46,439 bases of DNA. Origin: an uncultured Methylophilaceae bacterium (GTDB lineage: Bacteria > Pseudomonadota > Gammaproteobacteria > Burkholderiales > Methylophilaceae). This document shows, piece by piece, positions 1 to 8,510 of this stretch. The notes under the pieces are model-generated. The model was not told the origin of the DNA. It worked only from the letters and a program-made list of their open reading frames with translations, and ran no database searches. Positions within the stretch are counted from its first letter, which is position 1; each line of letters begins with the position of its first letter. The position numbers and the translations under genes are program-made. The stretch covers positions 1-46,439 of the forward strand of contig CAIPBJ010000037.1 of the NCBI GenBank assembly GCA_903863255.1, given 5' to 3'.

Positions 1-1094
1 ATGCCGTCTGTGGTTACATAGACACACATACCTTCCGTTATTGGGATATCTTTATTGGTCCATGAGAAATCAAAAGGTGTCTCGACATACCCAACACCTT
101 TCTTATCGGGATCGATAACTGAAACCTCCGTATCGCCCTTGCGAATGAAAAAGAGTGATGTCTTGGCACCGGCATAAGTGATCTTCTCACTCTTGGTCCC
201 GACCCAGAAAAATGCGGCATCCATGCCGTCATCGGAACCATCTTTACTTAACATCTTAGTGAATTTATTTTCCCCGTCCTGAAGCGAAGATGTGTCTTCC
301 ATCTGTCCTAGTGCTGTCTTTACTTTTTTGTTCATGATAGCTAAGGCTTCCGCCGGATCATGTCGATTATCTTCAAGGAGGATATGATCAATGAAAGACG
401 CCATAATGAGTGTCATGAACGCGCCTGGTACGCCATGTCCTGTGCAATCGATCAGTGCAAAAAAGAAACCATCGTTGAATTTCTTACAGAAATAATAATC
501 GCCTCCAACCTTGTCCCGTGGCTCCCAGTGCATATAATAATCGCTTAAACTTGCATTCAGGTCTTCCTTGGAGCTACGAAGGAACGATTTTTGAATCACA
601 CTCGCGTAATTAATACTCTCCATCACCAGGCGATTCTTCTCGGCTTGCAGATGGGTCACCACCTTGACCAAATCTTCGCCCGTACCCACCCCAATGTATT
701 GACCGCTCTCATCGGTAATGATGAAGCCGTCATTCAGTGTTTTACTTCCAGAGTTTACAACTTTAAAACTCAATTCCTGGATACTCATTTCCTCAGGCAC
801 CACCAGCGGCGTCTTGTCCATAAAAGCAATGCAGCTTTTCCTTCTAAAGAGGTCCGCGTGGAAAGGCTTGGCCATACCGTCCATGAAAATGTTACGATTG
901 ATTAGCCCTACAGGTCTTCCATCCTCTACGACAGGCAGACCAATGATGTCTTTATGATGCCCGAAGAGATCGAACACCTCTGCATTCGTCTGGACAGGGG
1001 TGACCACGGGAACTTCCAGCAAAAGAGTCTTAGCCACAAACTCGGCCTCAATTTCCGTCAAACCCGCTTTAGAATTAAATTGGAATGAACTCAT
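1..1094 (-). CDS. CBS-domain / SpoIIE-type PP2C phosphatase, C-terminus cut by window edge
   Basis: Read on the minus strand from ATG at 1094, the frame is open for 364 codons to the window edge, so the C-terminus is missing. The first roughly 150 residues resemble a CBS pair, including a stretch like DIIGLPVVEDGRPVGLINR. A short helical linker (QAEKNRLVMESINYASVIQ) leads to a SpoIIE/PP2C domain with RDKVGGDYYF and DCTGHGVPGAFM, the Asp/Gly motifs that bind the two metal ions. The end in the window (YVTTDGI) matches the family's TDG motif. Proteins of this type dephosphorylate anti-sigma-factor antagonists or similar partners in partner-switching pathways; the CBS pair would sense a nucleotide. 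The partner is not visible here. Family assignment is firm; the target is unknown. Confidence 0.88.
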   Translation of the reverse strand, partial: MSSFQFNSKAGLTEIEAEFVAKTLLLEVPVVTPVQTNAEVFDLFGHHKDIIGLPVVEDGRPVGLINRNIFMDGMAKPFHADLFRRKSCIAFMDKTPLVVPEEMSIQELSFKVVNSGSKTLNDGFIITDESGQYIGVGTGEDLVKVVTHLQAEKNRLVMESINYASVIQKSFLRSSKEDLNASLSDYYMHWEPRDKVGGDYYFCKKFNDGFFFALIDCTGHGVPGAFMTLIMASFIDHILLEDNRHDPAEALAIMNKKVKTALGQMEDTSSLQDGENKFTKMLSKDGSDDGMDAAFFWVGTKSEKITYAGAKTSLFFIRKGDTEVSVIDPDKKGVGYVETPFDFSWTNKDIPITEGMCVYVTTDG

Positions 1095-1531
1095 TTAGTT
1101 AACCTTTTTTATCTAAAAAAAAACAAATACATATAATTTCTCAACCAACCATTGTTTTAAACCTGACTTGAATTGATTGTGTCAGCGTAATAAATTCCTT
1201 TTAAATCGAACAATAAGAATCCTTTTATTTATTTTTACCAACAAGGCTTCTTGAATGGCATAACGACAAACTGAATCCAAACTTTAAGGGGTTCATAAAA
1301 ACTTCATATATTTAATTTTTTTGAAATATATATGAAATATTTATCAAAATTATCATTAATGATTTTTATGATAATGAAAGAGAGGCAGGTGTTAAAATTA
1401 AAGGTTTGAACTATCTAGAAGCGACAAAACCATTGATCAGAATAGAACGTTGAAATACAGGCCGGATCCTGAATTCAGGAATTAAGGCTTTGTTGAGTCC
1501 TGTTTTGATGGCTTAAAACCGACAGAAAGAA
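1095..1531. other. AT-rich intergenic region with a 14-bp palindrome
   Basis: There is no convincing gene in this 437-base gap between the CBS-SpoIIE start and the exonuclease stop, and the stretch 1300-1380 is very AT-rich. Besides the sigma-28-like boxes, the one clear structure is the perfect palindrome TCCTGAATTCAGGA at 1467-1480. It lies about 50 bases past the exonuclease stop. It lacks a following T-tract, so it is more likely a protein site or chance than a terminator. Confidence 0.5.
1260..1286 (-). promoter_or_regulatory. possible sigma-28-like promoter for the CBS-SpoIIE gene
   Basis: On the minus strand TAAAGTTT (1286-1279) is followed after exactly 11 bases by GTCGTTAT (1267-1260). 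The first box equals the flagellar sigma-28 -35 consensus and the spacing is right. The -10 box matches GCCGATAA at only five of eight positions. It would give a leader of about 160 bases before the start at 1094. Chance occurrence in this AT-rich gap cannot be excluded. Confidence 0.25.
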
Positions 1532-2920
1532 TCAGAAGGAAATAATTTCCAGCTTTGGATTCCTGAGTTGCCGAATCAATAACTTATAGGTATCCAGATC
1601 AAATGAGAATACGGACTTAGATGCAAGTACCTCGTGCATTTCCGCCTCGTCTTCCAGAGAAGCCAAATGACACCATTGATCGAATACATGAATCTGAGTT
1701 TTGCCGTTCACCGTATTATGTTCTCGAATTCCAATCTTGGAAGGGTAAGGCCAACTTTTCAATCGATGAAAAGATAAGGCCTGCATGAGCCTTAAATAAT
1801 GAATCTTGATGGGCTCCCTATCGCAGCATACTCCTCTGCACCGCTTCAATTGAAAGGCAAAGCAGGCACCCTTGCCATTTTCCAGCCCAAGCATCTTGGG
1901 ACAAAGCTCATGAACCTCAGCCAGCTGTCGAAGGGCATCCAGTGCCTGTCGCCTAGAACGAAATGTGCCAAATAAATTTCCAAGGGTTTCCGGTTGAATA
2001 CCGGCCTCATTCACTAGCTTCACTAAAGGCTGGGCATCGGGATTGGTCTCAATCTGCCACGAGCACAATTGTCTTTCACGGCGCAATTGGCGGTTGTAGA
2101 TAGGCTGCCTCTCCTTGACAAGACGAGACTCAAGCAATAATGCCCCGAATTCTCCCGCCGTCTCGACCCACTCCACCCGCTTGATTTCCTGTGAGATTCG
2201 CATCTCCTTGGTTGAAGCATGGTCGCCACTGAAATGCGACATGATCCTTTCACGTAAACTCACACTCTTCCCGATATAAAGCGGCAGATCGTTTTCACCG
2301 AAAAAGAGATACACCCCGGGGGTCTCGGGTATTTCATCCAGCAAACCTGAATCCAATCCGCTAGGTAGACTAGGACTCCTTATTAGCTCCTGAGCAACGG
2401 CACGCATCCGGTCAGAACCTAATTCAGCCGAAGCCGCGCGGACAAATCCAACCATGAGTTCAACATCACCCATGGCCCTATGTCTTGCCAACGTGACAAG
2501 GTTATGTCGCTGCATGAGTGCATCCAATCCATGATGACGGTGTTCTGGATAGAGCGTTCTGGAAAGTTTGACTGTGCACAGTACTTTTTGGCGAAGCGTC
2601 ACGCCCATTCGCCTGTATTCGTTTTTCAGAAACCCGTGGTCAAATCTTGCGTTATGGGCAGCCATGACCGCGCCTTCAAGATACCCTGAAAGCTCAGCGG
2701 CTACATCGGCGAAGGTTGGCGCGCGTTGTACCATTTCATTGGTGATCCCCGTCAACTGCTGAATAAATGGCGGAATAGGCAGTTCGGGATTAACCAGGGT
2801 TTGCCAGCGGCCGACTTCGATACCATTCTCGAAACGAATCAGCGCAATCTCTGTGACACGGTCTCTAAGCGGTGTCGCTCCTGTGGTTTCCAGGTCCAGG
2901 TAAGTAATAATAGGTAACAT
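1532..2920 (-). CDS. DnaQ-type (DEDDh) exonuclease fused to a GIY-YIG (Cho/UvrC-like) endonuclease
   Basis: This 462-residue two-domain nuclease has an N-terminal epsilon-like 3'-5' exonuclease domain with D9/E11 (DLETTG), an HNARFD block ending in D94, and H147/D152 (HRAMGD), a complete DEDDh set. A UvrC/Cho-type GIY-YIG domain starts near residue 200 (GVYLFF at 202-207, YIGKS at 215-219, Arg 223). A Cys-rich tail follows (GACFAFQLKRCRGVC). E. coli Cho is a stand-alone SOS-induced incision nuclease. Here the incision and trimming activities share one polypeptide, a fusion known in several bacteria. The gene diverges from umuDC over a shared gap, so SOS co-regulation is likely. GAGGT just upstream supports the ATG at 2920. 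A role in nucleotide excision repair or damage processing is inferred. Confidence 0.9.
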   Translation of the reverse strand: MLPIITYLDLETTGATPLRDRVTEIALIRFENGIEVGRWQTLVNPELPIPPFIQQLTGITNEMVQRAPTFADVAAELSGYLEGAVMAAHNARFDHGFLKNEYRRMGVTLRQKVLCTVKLSRTLYPEHRHHGLDALMQRHNLVTLARHRAMGDVELMVGFVRAASAELGSDRMRAVAQELIRSPSLPSGLDSGLLDEIPETPGVYLFFGENDLPLYIGKSVSLRERIMSHFSGDHASTKEMRISQEIKRVEWVETAGEFGALLLESRLVKERQPIYNRQLRRERQLCSWQIETNPDAQPLVKLVNEAGIQPETLGNLFGTFRSRRQALDALRQLAEVHELCPKMLGLENGKGACFAFQLKRCRGVCCDREPIKIHYLRLMQALSFHRLKSWPYPSKIGIREHNTVNGKTQIHVFDQWCHLASLEDEAEMHEVLASKSVFSFDLDTYKLLIRQLRNPKLEIISF

Positions 2921-2970
2921 GACCTCATTATAGACGCTCTACAGGCTTCAATAGTTCACCCTATTCACCC

Positions 2971-3027
2971 TTGTATAGTTTTTACAATTATTGTACGATG
3001 CGATCATGATGAACGAACGTACAATAA
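2971..3027. promoter_or_regulatory. operator cluster of TTGTA/TACAA half-sites between the exonuclease gene and umuD
   Basis: Four half-sites alternate in orientation: TTGTA 2971-2975, TACAA 2983-2987, TTGTA 2991-2995 and TACAA inside 3018-3027. The outermost pair of the last two extends to a perfect 10-bp inverted repeat, TTATTGTACG (2988-2997) and CGTACAATAA (3018-3027). The cluster covers the umuD start region and a possible TATAGT -10 box at 2974-2979. It does not contain the CTGT-N8-ACAG SOS box of many proteobacteria. A LexA-type or other dimeric repressor site is the natural reading. Confidence 0.5.
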
Positions 3028-3419
3028 GACGAGCTATCCCATTATTCTCAAGCAAAGCCTCCGCTGGCTTTCCATCTCCTGCAGATGATCATCTGGAGTC
3101 ACGTCTTGATGTCACGGAGTACCTTATCGATCAGGCTGACGCCACTTTCTTTGCAATGGTAACAGGTGATTCCATGCGCGATGCCGGGTTACTCGAGAAC
3201 GACATCGTTGTGGTTGACCGATCAAAGAAACCTGTCATTAGCAACATCATCATCGCAATTATTGATGGTGAATTCACGATCAAGAGTCTTGGTCAATCTA
3301 AAAGCGGGCGTCCGATCCTCATTCCTGCCAATCCTGACTACCCCATCATTGAAATAAAGGACGAGACAGACTTTCAAGTCTGGGGAGTTGTAACAGGATC
3401 GTTTCGTCGCTTCAGGTAA
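3006..3419 (+). CDS. umuD: UmuD-like translesion polymerase accessory protein (S24 family autopeptidase)
   Basis: This is a protein of 137 residues from ATG 3006 (ATG 3009 is equally possible). An upstream in-frame TTG at 2991 lies inside the operator repeat and is unlikely to be used. The Ala20-Gly21 pair (SAGFP) fits the self-cleavage site, Ser56 in GDSMRD is the nucleophile and Lys93 in EFTIKSL the general base. RecA-triggered cleavage would give UmuD', which joins UmuC to form DNA polymerase V. The length matches E. coli UmuD (139 residues). umuC begins nine bases after the stop, so the two form an operon, probably repressed in undamaged cells through the operator cluster at its 5' end. 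Confidence 0.93.
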   Translation: MMNERTIRRAIPLFSSKASAGFPSPADDHLESRLDVTEYLIDQADATFFAMVTGDSMRDAGLLENDIVVVDRSKKPVISNIIIAIIDGEFTIKSLGQSKSGRPILIPANPDYPIIEIKDETDFQVWGVVTGSFRRFR

Positions 3420-3427
3420 GTCTTATT

Positions 3428-4855
3428 ATGCGCAACATTGCCCTCGTTGATGTGAATAATTTTTATGTGAGTTGCGAACGGGTATTTAATCCGCATCTCA
3501 TCAATAAGCCAGTTGTCGTATTAAGCAATAACGATGGTTGCGCAGTAGCAAGAAGCAACGAGGTTAAAAAACTTGGGATAGGCATGGGTGCTCCCTGGTT
3601 CAAGTTCAAAGAGCTCGCGAACCAGCACGGAATCGTCGCGCTTTCATCCAACTACGCACTCTATGCCGACATGTCGAATAGGGTCATGTCTATCCTCAGG
3701 GAATTTAGCCCTCATCAGGAGGTCTATTCGATAGACGAAAGTTTCCTTGACGTCACAGGGTTTCAATCGCTGAACCTTGTCGAATATGCCCAATCCATGC
3801 GTGCACGTATCCTGCAGTGGACCGGATTACCGGTCTGCGTAGGGATCGGCTCAACCAAAACACTTGCCAAACTTGCAAATTATTGCGCAAAGAAAATCGA
3901 ACGATTCAATGGGGTCTGTAATTTCAACAGCATGCAAGAAGAGGAGCTGCATAAACTGTTCGAGTGCATACCTGTGTCCGAAGTATGGGGTATTGGACGA
4001 AAAATGGCCCCTCAACTGGAAGCCCTTGGTTTCAATCATGTCCGTGCATTACAGCGCTCCGATCCTAAAATGATGCGGAACAAGTTCAGCGTCACTATGG
4101 AAAAGACCATACGGGAACTCAATGGCACGATGTGCATCGAACTGGAAGAACGACATAGAACCAAACAACAAATTGTGAGCTCAAGAAGCTTTGGTATTCC
4201 TGTCAGAGATTTTTCCAGTCTTAGTGAATCTGTCACGCTTTATGTTAGCCGGGCCGCTGTCAAGCTAAGACAGCAAGCGTCTTTTGCCGGAAGTATTTAC
4301 GTTTATATCCGGACCAGCCCCTTTAATGAGAAGGACCCTTTCTACAGCAATGGATTGACAATACCCATTCCTTCACCGACAGATGACACGAAACAACTGG
4401 TTAGATTGGCATTATGGGCTCTAAGAAAGATATATAAAGCAGGATACAACTACCAGAAAGCAGGCGTGATGCTATCCGAACTCGTCCCAAGAGAAGGTAT
4501 TCAAACCAGCCTGTTCTCCGATTCGACGCTGCTAGATCAATCAGGCAATCTTATGATGGTTATGGACTCCATCAATAAGAAAATGGGCAAAGGCAGCCTA
4601 AAACTGGCAAGTGAAGGTTTCAGGAAACCGTGGAAAATGAGACAAGAGAATAAAAGTCCCTGTTACACGACGAATTGGCAAGATTTAATCAAATTAGAAT
4701 CCATCTCGCCGCGTAATCAGGTCACAAAGGATGGTTACCTCAGAATGAAAAATTCACACCTGCCGAAGCTGTCCAGCGCGGAGCAAGCTGCACCCCGTTT
4801 ACATCCTGGTATACCGGTAATTGCACGAAACCGTATAACTTCCACTGATTGTTGA
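3428..4855 (+). CDS. umuC: UmuC-like Y-family DNA polymerase V catalytic subunit with C-terminal extension
   Basis: The first roughly 430 residues are a full UmuC: D8 in [16 protein letters not shown] and the SIDESFLDV block near residue 100 supply the catalytic acids. A helix-hairpin-helix region follows ([11 protein letters not shown]), then a little-finger domain and a probable beta-clamp motif (QTSLF). The usual UmuC C-terminus is visible (SPCYTTNW), but the frame continues about 50 residues, giving 475 instead of about 422. The last 116 bases overlap the end of the convergent beta-barrel gene, so the tail looks like stop-codon loss. It performs error-prone synthesis past lesions with cleaved UmuD. 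The function is certain; whether the tail is made is unknown. Confidence 0.93.
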   Translation: MRNIALVDVNNFYVSCERVFNPHLINKPVVVLSNNDGCAVARSNEVKKLGIGMGAPWFKFKELANQHGIVALSSNYALYADMSNRVMSILREFSPHQEVYSIDESFLDVTGFQSLNLVEYAQSMRARILQWTGLPVCVGIGSTKTLAKLANYCAKKIERFNGVCNFNSMQEEELHKLFECIPVSEVWGIGRKMAPQLEALGFNHVRALQRSDPKMMRNKFSVTMEKTIRELNGTMCIELEERHRTKQQIVSSRSFGIPVRDFSSLSESVTLYVSRAAVKLRQQASFAGSIYVYIRTSPFNEKDPFYSNGLTIPIPSPTDDTKQLVRLALWALRKIYKAGYNYQKAGVMLSELVPREGIQTSLFSDSTLLDQSGNLMMVMDSINKKMGKGSLKLASEGFRKPWKMRQENKSPCYTTNWQDLIKLESISPRNQVTKDGYLRMKNSHLPKLSSAEQAAPRLHPGIPVIARNRITSTDC

Positions 4856-5762
4856 TACGAACTGTAGCCCCTGGGCTTAAGTAGACCAAAGTTCCTCCAG
4901 TGCTGACGGTATCCGCATTGGCTCCCCTGTCGTGTTCCACAAATCGGGCGTTGACCTGTAGCTGTGGAGTCACTCTCTCCCAGCCCATGAAGCGTAAGCC
5001 CAGATTCAGATTGGCACCATCACCGGGCTTATACTGATCTCTGGAATTCAATGCTTTCTGAATGACAGCCTGACTGAAATAACCCCAGTCTCTGTTAAGC
5101 ATACCCAGGTAATATGCCCCTAGAATCACATCGGTGGTGCCGGTGCCGGGTTGAAGACCACGATCGATCGCGACAGGGTCTGTCACCCCTGGATCCGTAG
5201 AATTACCGGTTTCAGTATGGCTGCCTGAAGGCAGCTTCAAACCGAACAGAATCCCAAGATTATGGTTAGGTGTGAACCCTTGGTACCGGCCAATCACTTT
5301 CACATCCCCGATATTGGATGTACTGGAATCATATTGCCCACCCCCAGGACCAGGGGTAATGCCGTCAGAGGCAGTACCCAGCGTACTATGGCTGCGATCT
5401 ATGTAGGGAATCTGAACATTGATCCCCCAATCCGGATCAAATCCATAATCGATCCCTACTGTCAGATAATTATTACGTGTATATTTCTCGACTTCCTGCG
5501 GGTTGCCATTATTGGATATCTGGCTCGCGGCAACGCTGGAAATCGTACCGGTCCCACTTCGAAGCTGGTTCTGATTCAGGTAATCGTACCGCACATCGAT
5601 TTTGAAACCAGACGAGCCACTGAATCCAAGATTCTCCCAATCCGAACTTAATGTGCATCCACAACTGGCGCATGCCTGTGCAACATTAGGAAGATTCAGA
5701 GCTAACAATATGAATATAAGATAGAAAACCTTTGCAGGCGATATTAACAAGCGATGTTTCAT
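4740..5762 (-). CDS. exported Cys-rich outer-membrane beta-barrel protein, function unknown
   Basis: This is a protein of 340 residues from ATG 5762, chosen over a TTG at 5774 because GGGGA lies just upstream of the ATG. The signal peptide ends near residue 30 (LNLPNVAQA) and the mature protein opens with CASCGCTL, three closely spaced cysteines. The rest alternates polar and aromatic residues like a beta-barrel ([22 protein letters not shown]) and ends in SAGVNFSF with the terminal Phe used by the barrel assembly machinery. Proteins with this Cys cluster are usually annotated only as exported or transporter-like. The upstream DUF2946 gene on the same strand, with its own Cys pair, suggests a link to metal handling. 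That link is inference. Confidence 0.75.
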   Translation of the reverse strand: MKHRLLISPAKVFYLIFILLALNLPNVAQACASCGCTLSSDWENLGFSGSSGFKIDVRYDYLNQNQLRSGTGTISSVAASQISNNGNPQEVEKYTRNNYLTVGIDYGFDPDWGINVQIPYIDRSHSTLGTASDGITPGPGGGQYDSSTSNIGDVKVIGRYQGFTPNHNLGILFGLKLPSGSHTETGNSTDPGVTDPVAIDRGLQPGTGTTDVILGAYYLGMLNRDWGYFSQAVIQKALNSRDQYKPGDGANLNLGLRFMGWERVTPQLQVNARFVEHDRGANADTVSTGGTLVYLSPGATVRINNQWKLYGFVQLPVYQDVNGVQLAPRWTASAGVNFSF

Positions 5763-5864
5763 AACATTCCCCAACGAATGAGTTAAATTAACTTAAACAG
5801 AACGCACATCTGCGTCATGGATTAAGAGTTAGCCGATAAGGTCCTTACCGACAAATCGTGAGAA

Positions 5865-6254
5865 TCATGAAACGGTGGGAGGGCCTCTGGGAGGGTTCGC
5901 TGTCCATGCAAAGAGTTTGCTGGAAGATTGGTAAAAAAGAATTGGGAAAACCATGGCATTGAAGACAGTCATAAACAACGTTGCATCATTGGGAAGAATT
6001 GCAAATGACGTCGATCCTGCAAAACAATAAGGGCACTGATCATGCCGGTCGCCTGGTTCTGCCGGAGGGAAAGGAAGCTTGCCATTGATCCTTATTGAAT
6101 CGCTTGCTTTTGAAATCGAGCAAACGGATAACGTGAACCCCTGAGTATCCTTTTTCTCGATCAAATGCGAGATCAATGGGGCAATGGTCAGCATCAACAC
6201 TGCAAAAATTGCAGTGTAGGCAGCTTGTAACCTAACTTGTCGAATGACTTCCAT
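5865..6254 (-). CDS. DUF2946-like small membrane protein with CPYC motif
   Basis: This 129-residue protein has an N-terminal hydrophobic segment (residues 11-29, YTAIFAVLMLTIAPL). A middle stretch carries HDQCPYC, the feature I use to place it in DUF2946, whose members have a His-rich CPxC-type signature near membrane segments. A second hydrophobic part (FMTVFNAMVFPILFY) lies near the C-terminus. Family members are often found beside metal (especially copper) uptake or resistance genes and TonB receptors; their biochemical role is not established. Here it sits 102 bases upstream of the Cys-rich barrel gene on the same strand and may share its promoter. Confidence 0.6.
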   Translation of the reverse strand: MEVIRQVRLQAAYTAIFAVLMLTIAPLISHLIEKKDTQGFTLSVCSISKASDSIRINGKLPFPPAEPGDRHDQCPYCFAGSTSFAILPNDATLFMTVFNAMVFPILFYQSSSKLFAWTANPPRGPPTVS

Positions 6255-6311
6255 CCGTAAATATTATCATAGATTTCGGGTAACTTATGGGCAGGACCAT
6301 TTCGGTATCAG

Positions 6312-6342
6312 AAAAAAACGCCGCTACAGGCGGCGTTTTTTT
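6312..6342 (-). terminator. strong bidirectional rho-independent terminator ending the five-gene operon
   Basis: Seven A residues and CGCCG (6312-6323), a 7-base loop and CGGCG followed by seven T residues (6331-6342) form a short GC stem flanked by A and T tracts. It therefore works in both orientations. It lies 24 bases past the stop of the TPR gene and closes the minus-strand operon that begins near 10718. Confidence 0.88.
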
Positions 6343-6365
6343 AGTAACTCATGTCACAACCACCG

Positions 6366-7037
6366 TTAGCCATGTTTTCTCGCATTTTCAAGGGACTCCT
6401 CAATTTCTGCGCGACGCCCCTGATCAGCATCTTCTCTGCCTGGTCTCGATGGTGCCGACAAAGCCTTTTGAAGATAGGCCTTAGCTCTTTCATATTCGCC
6501 CTGTCTTAATAAATAATCCCCATAAAAGTAATTTGGATCAATTCCATCCGGGTTAACTTTAAGTGCCTTTTCAAGATATTCCTTTGCTTTCTTGTCATCA
6601 CCAAATCCGATAGGCCAACTTGGTACTTTGTAATACAAACTTCCCAATGATGTATAGATTGAACCATCCAGGACATCGGGCTGTATCTTCTCAGCCTGTT
6701 CAAGCAGTCCACGCGCTGCTTTGGCTTTTTTCAATGCACCTAGCCCTCCTTCAAACTTTGCATAACTACTTAATATGATGGCCTCCCATACCATTGGCTC
6801 AACTCGTGTCGGATTCGCTGAGGCAAATTGATGCGCTTTATCAGCTAGCTCCTTGAATGCGTTCTCCTTCTGGTTCTCAGGCACTTGATAATAGGCCTTA
6901 GCCCAGGCATGCTGAAGGTCAGCAAGGCCGTTTGTTACCTCATCGGCTAATGCCATGCCCTGCATACCAAGCATCAATGCTCCCAGCAACAACTTGGTCA
7001 AGAGATTAGAATTGGTATTCTCCAGCAAATTTCTCAT
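6366..7037 (-). CDS. exported TPR-repeat protein, last gene of the sigma-54 operon
   Basis: ATG 7037 is preceded by AGGAGGT (7049-7043), which rejects a longer frame starting at 7139 inside the dehydrogenase gene. The protein has 223 residues with a signal peptide (LLLGALMLGMQGMALA, cleavage near residue 29). Helical repeats follow, the clearest being a TPR pair with DDKKAKEYLEKALKVNPDGI and GEYERAKAYLQKALSAP. It should be periplasmic. It starts four bases after the dehydrogenase stop, so it is translated from the same mRNA. TPR proteins are scaffolds; a partner role in export or assembly of the operon's product is a guess. It is alpha-helical throughout with no enzymatic motif. Confidence 0.82.
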   Translation of the reverse strand: MRNLLENTNSNLLTKLLLGALMLGMQGMALADEVTNGLADLQHAWAKAYYQVPENQKENAFKELADKAHQFASANPTRVEPMVWEAIILSSYAKFEGGLGALKKAKAARGLLEQAEKIQPDVLDGSIYTSLGSLYYKVPSWPIGFGDDKKAKEYLEKALKVNPDGIDPNYFYGDYLLRQGEYERAKAYLQKALSAPSRPGREDADQGRRAEIEESLENARKHG

Positions 7038-7041
7038 AAAA

Positions 7042-7860
7042 TTACCTCCTTGTGATAAGTGATTCTTGAACTGCAAATTCTCGTGTTTTATCGTTCTGCT
7101 TTCGCAACGCCATATCCACCAATCTTGGAAACCATGCATTGATTCTCACAAATAGACTCTCTGGCCATCCTATGTAGTAATCCTCCCGGTCTGCTTCTAT
7201 AGCCCTAACCACATGCCTGGCAACCACCGATGGCTCATCCGCATTCATGCCGACGGCTTCTGCCATTCTGCTGACAGTCCCTTCATTGAGGGTTGTCCTT
7301 GTATAACGGGGTGCGACATAAGTCACCCCGACACCTGTACCCTTAAGTTCCCGTCGCAACGCTTCAGAAAACCCACGGATCGCAAATTTGCTCGCAGAAT
7401 AACTTGTGAAATAGGCGAACCCAATGCTGCCGAAGATTGAGCCAATATTTACAATCCGGCCACCGCCTCTTTTCTTCATTTTTGGTAACAAAAGCCTTGT
7501 CAGCTGCATTGGAGCTATGACATTGATTCGCCAAAGATTTTCCATGTTCTCGTTTAACTGCATATCAAATTCTCCAAAGCTGGCAACGCCTGCACAGTTG
7601 ATGAGTACGTCTATTCCTCCTATCGATTCCGTGATTTGATTAACCAATTCCTTGATTGAGCTTGAAGAAGTAAGGTCACATAAGAAGATCTGAGCTTTGC
7701 CGCCACCTGCATGGACAGCAAGCTTGACTTGCTCAAGCTTATGCACGTCGATATCAACTAAAACGAGTTCCGCATGTTTATCGACTAAAGCCATCACCAG
7801 CTCCCTGCCTATTCCACCTGCAGCGCCTGTGATCAGGATTCGTTGACCAGAAATTATCAT
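7042..7860 (-). CDS. short-chain dehydrogenase/reductase (SDR)
   Basis: This 272-residue classical SDR has the nucleotide-binding glycine motif TGAAGGIG at residues 11-18. Further motifs are Asp36 after the second strand (VLVDID, suggesting NAD preference), NCAG at 88-91, Asn112, Ser141 and the YSASK pair Tyr154/Lys158. It would oxidise or reduce a hydroxyl/keto group on the pathway intermediate. The tail from about residue 235 (YYIGWPESLFVRINAWFPRL) resembles fatty-acyl or retinol-type SDRs with a membrane-facing C-terminus. Its start overlaps the upstream diiron-enzyme stop by four bases (ATGA), so coupling is tight. The substrate is unknown; an acyl chain is suggested by the neighbouring ligase. 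Confidence 0.9.
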   Translation of the reverse strand: MIISGQRILITGAAGGIGRELVMALVDKHAELVLVDIDVHKLEQVKLAVHAGGGKAQIFLCDLTSSSSIKELVNQITESIGGIDVLINCAGVASFGEFDMQLNENMENLWRINVIAPMQLTRLLLPKMKKRGGGRIVNIGSIFGSIGFAYFTSYSASKFAIRGFSEALRRELKGTGVGVTYVAPRYTRTTLNEGTVSRMAEAVGMNADEPSVVARHVVRAIEADREDYYIGWPESLFVRINAWFPRLVDMALRKQNDKTREFAVQESLITRR

Positions 7861-8510
7861 TGCACTGACTCCAATCCTCTAAATATATTTCCATACAACC
7901 TATAGACCACCTTTGAGCAGTGGACAATACTTGCTTTATCTTCTTCGTTTTCGAGTCGATTAACCAAATCACTGAAAAATTCCACATGTTCCATATCCAA
8001 CGCCCCATGACTGGTTAGGTAGGTGAATGCTGTCTTCGGCAGTTTCAACGAGACTTCAAGCGAATTTGCAGCATGCATTGCCAACTGGATACTGGTTCCT
8101 TCCAGCACATGCACCATGCCAAAGAAGCCCACAGGATTGATACGCGAAATGGTGTCGTATGCATAAGCAATCATTAACTCTGTTTCAAGCTTGGGCTTCC
8201 CAAAACGTACGGCTTCGGCATTCCCCCCGCAGACCTTGATATCATTCAGAATCCATTCCTGATGACCCAACTCTTCCTCTATATAATGTGCGATTGATTC
8301 CCTGAGCCATTCCTTTTCAGATGGTAATTTAGCTCCGCAGGCCATTAGTAAAGGCACAGTATGTTTGACGTGATGGTAGGCCTCAGTCAGGAAGGCAATG
8401 TACTGGTTTTTACTCACCTGACCCGATATGGCTTGACGAATAATCGGAAGGTTCTGCAACTCGGCCTGCTCTTGTATGGTTTCTAGTTTCAAATATTCAA
8501 AAAACGACAT
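7857..8510 (-). CDS. heme-oxygenase-like diiron oxidase (HDO / TenA-like fold) with a complete ligand set
   Basis: This 217-residue all-helical protein aligns by eye with the iron-containing redox enzyme (HDO) family that includes UndA and CADD. The expected metal ligands are all there: E80 and H83 (EEELGH), E137 (HVLEG), and H168, D172 and H175 in HGALDMEH, the H-x3-D-x2-H signature. The E-x2-H arrangement and the E80-to-E137 distance are closest to UndA, which converts medium-chain fatty acids to terminal alkenes. Other family members do N-oxygenation or C-C cleavage. It acts between an acyl-adenylating ligase (14-base overlap) and an SDR (4-base overlap). Family assignment is strong; the reaction is not known. 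Confidence 0.87.
   Translation of the reverse strand: MSFFEYLKLETIQEQAELQNLPIIRQAISGQVSKNQYIAFLTEAYHHVKHTVPLLMACGAKLPSEKEWLRESIAHYIEEELGHQEWILNDIKVCGGNAEAVRFGKPKLETELMIAYAYDTISRINPVGFFGMVHVLEGTSIQLAMHAANSLEVSLKLPKTAFTYLTSHGALDMEHVEFFSDLVNRLENEEDKASIVHCSKVVYRLYGNIFRGLESVQ

Noticed and set aside
2991-3005. TTG start for umuD at 2991
   Set aside because: It lies inside the operator repeat, and ATG 3006/3009 gives the normal UmuD length.
4123-4137. TGGCACGATGTGCA, resembling a sigma-54 promoter inside umuC
   Set aside because: The GG-to-GC spacing is two bases too short and it lies within coding sequence, with no same-strand gene start in range.
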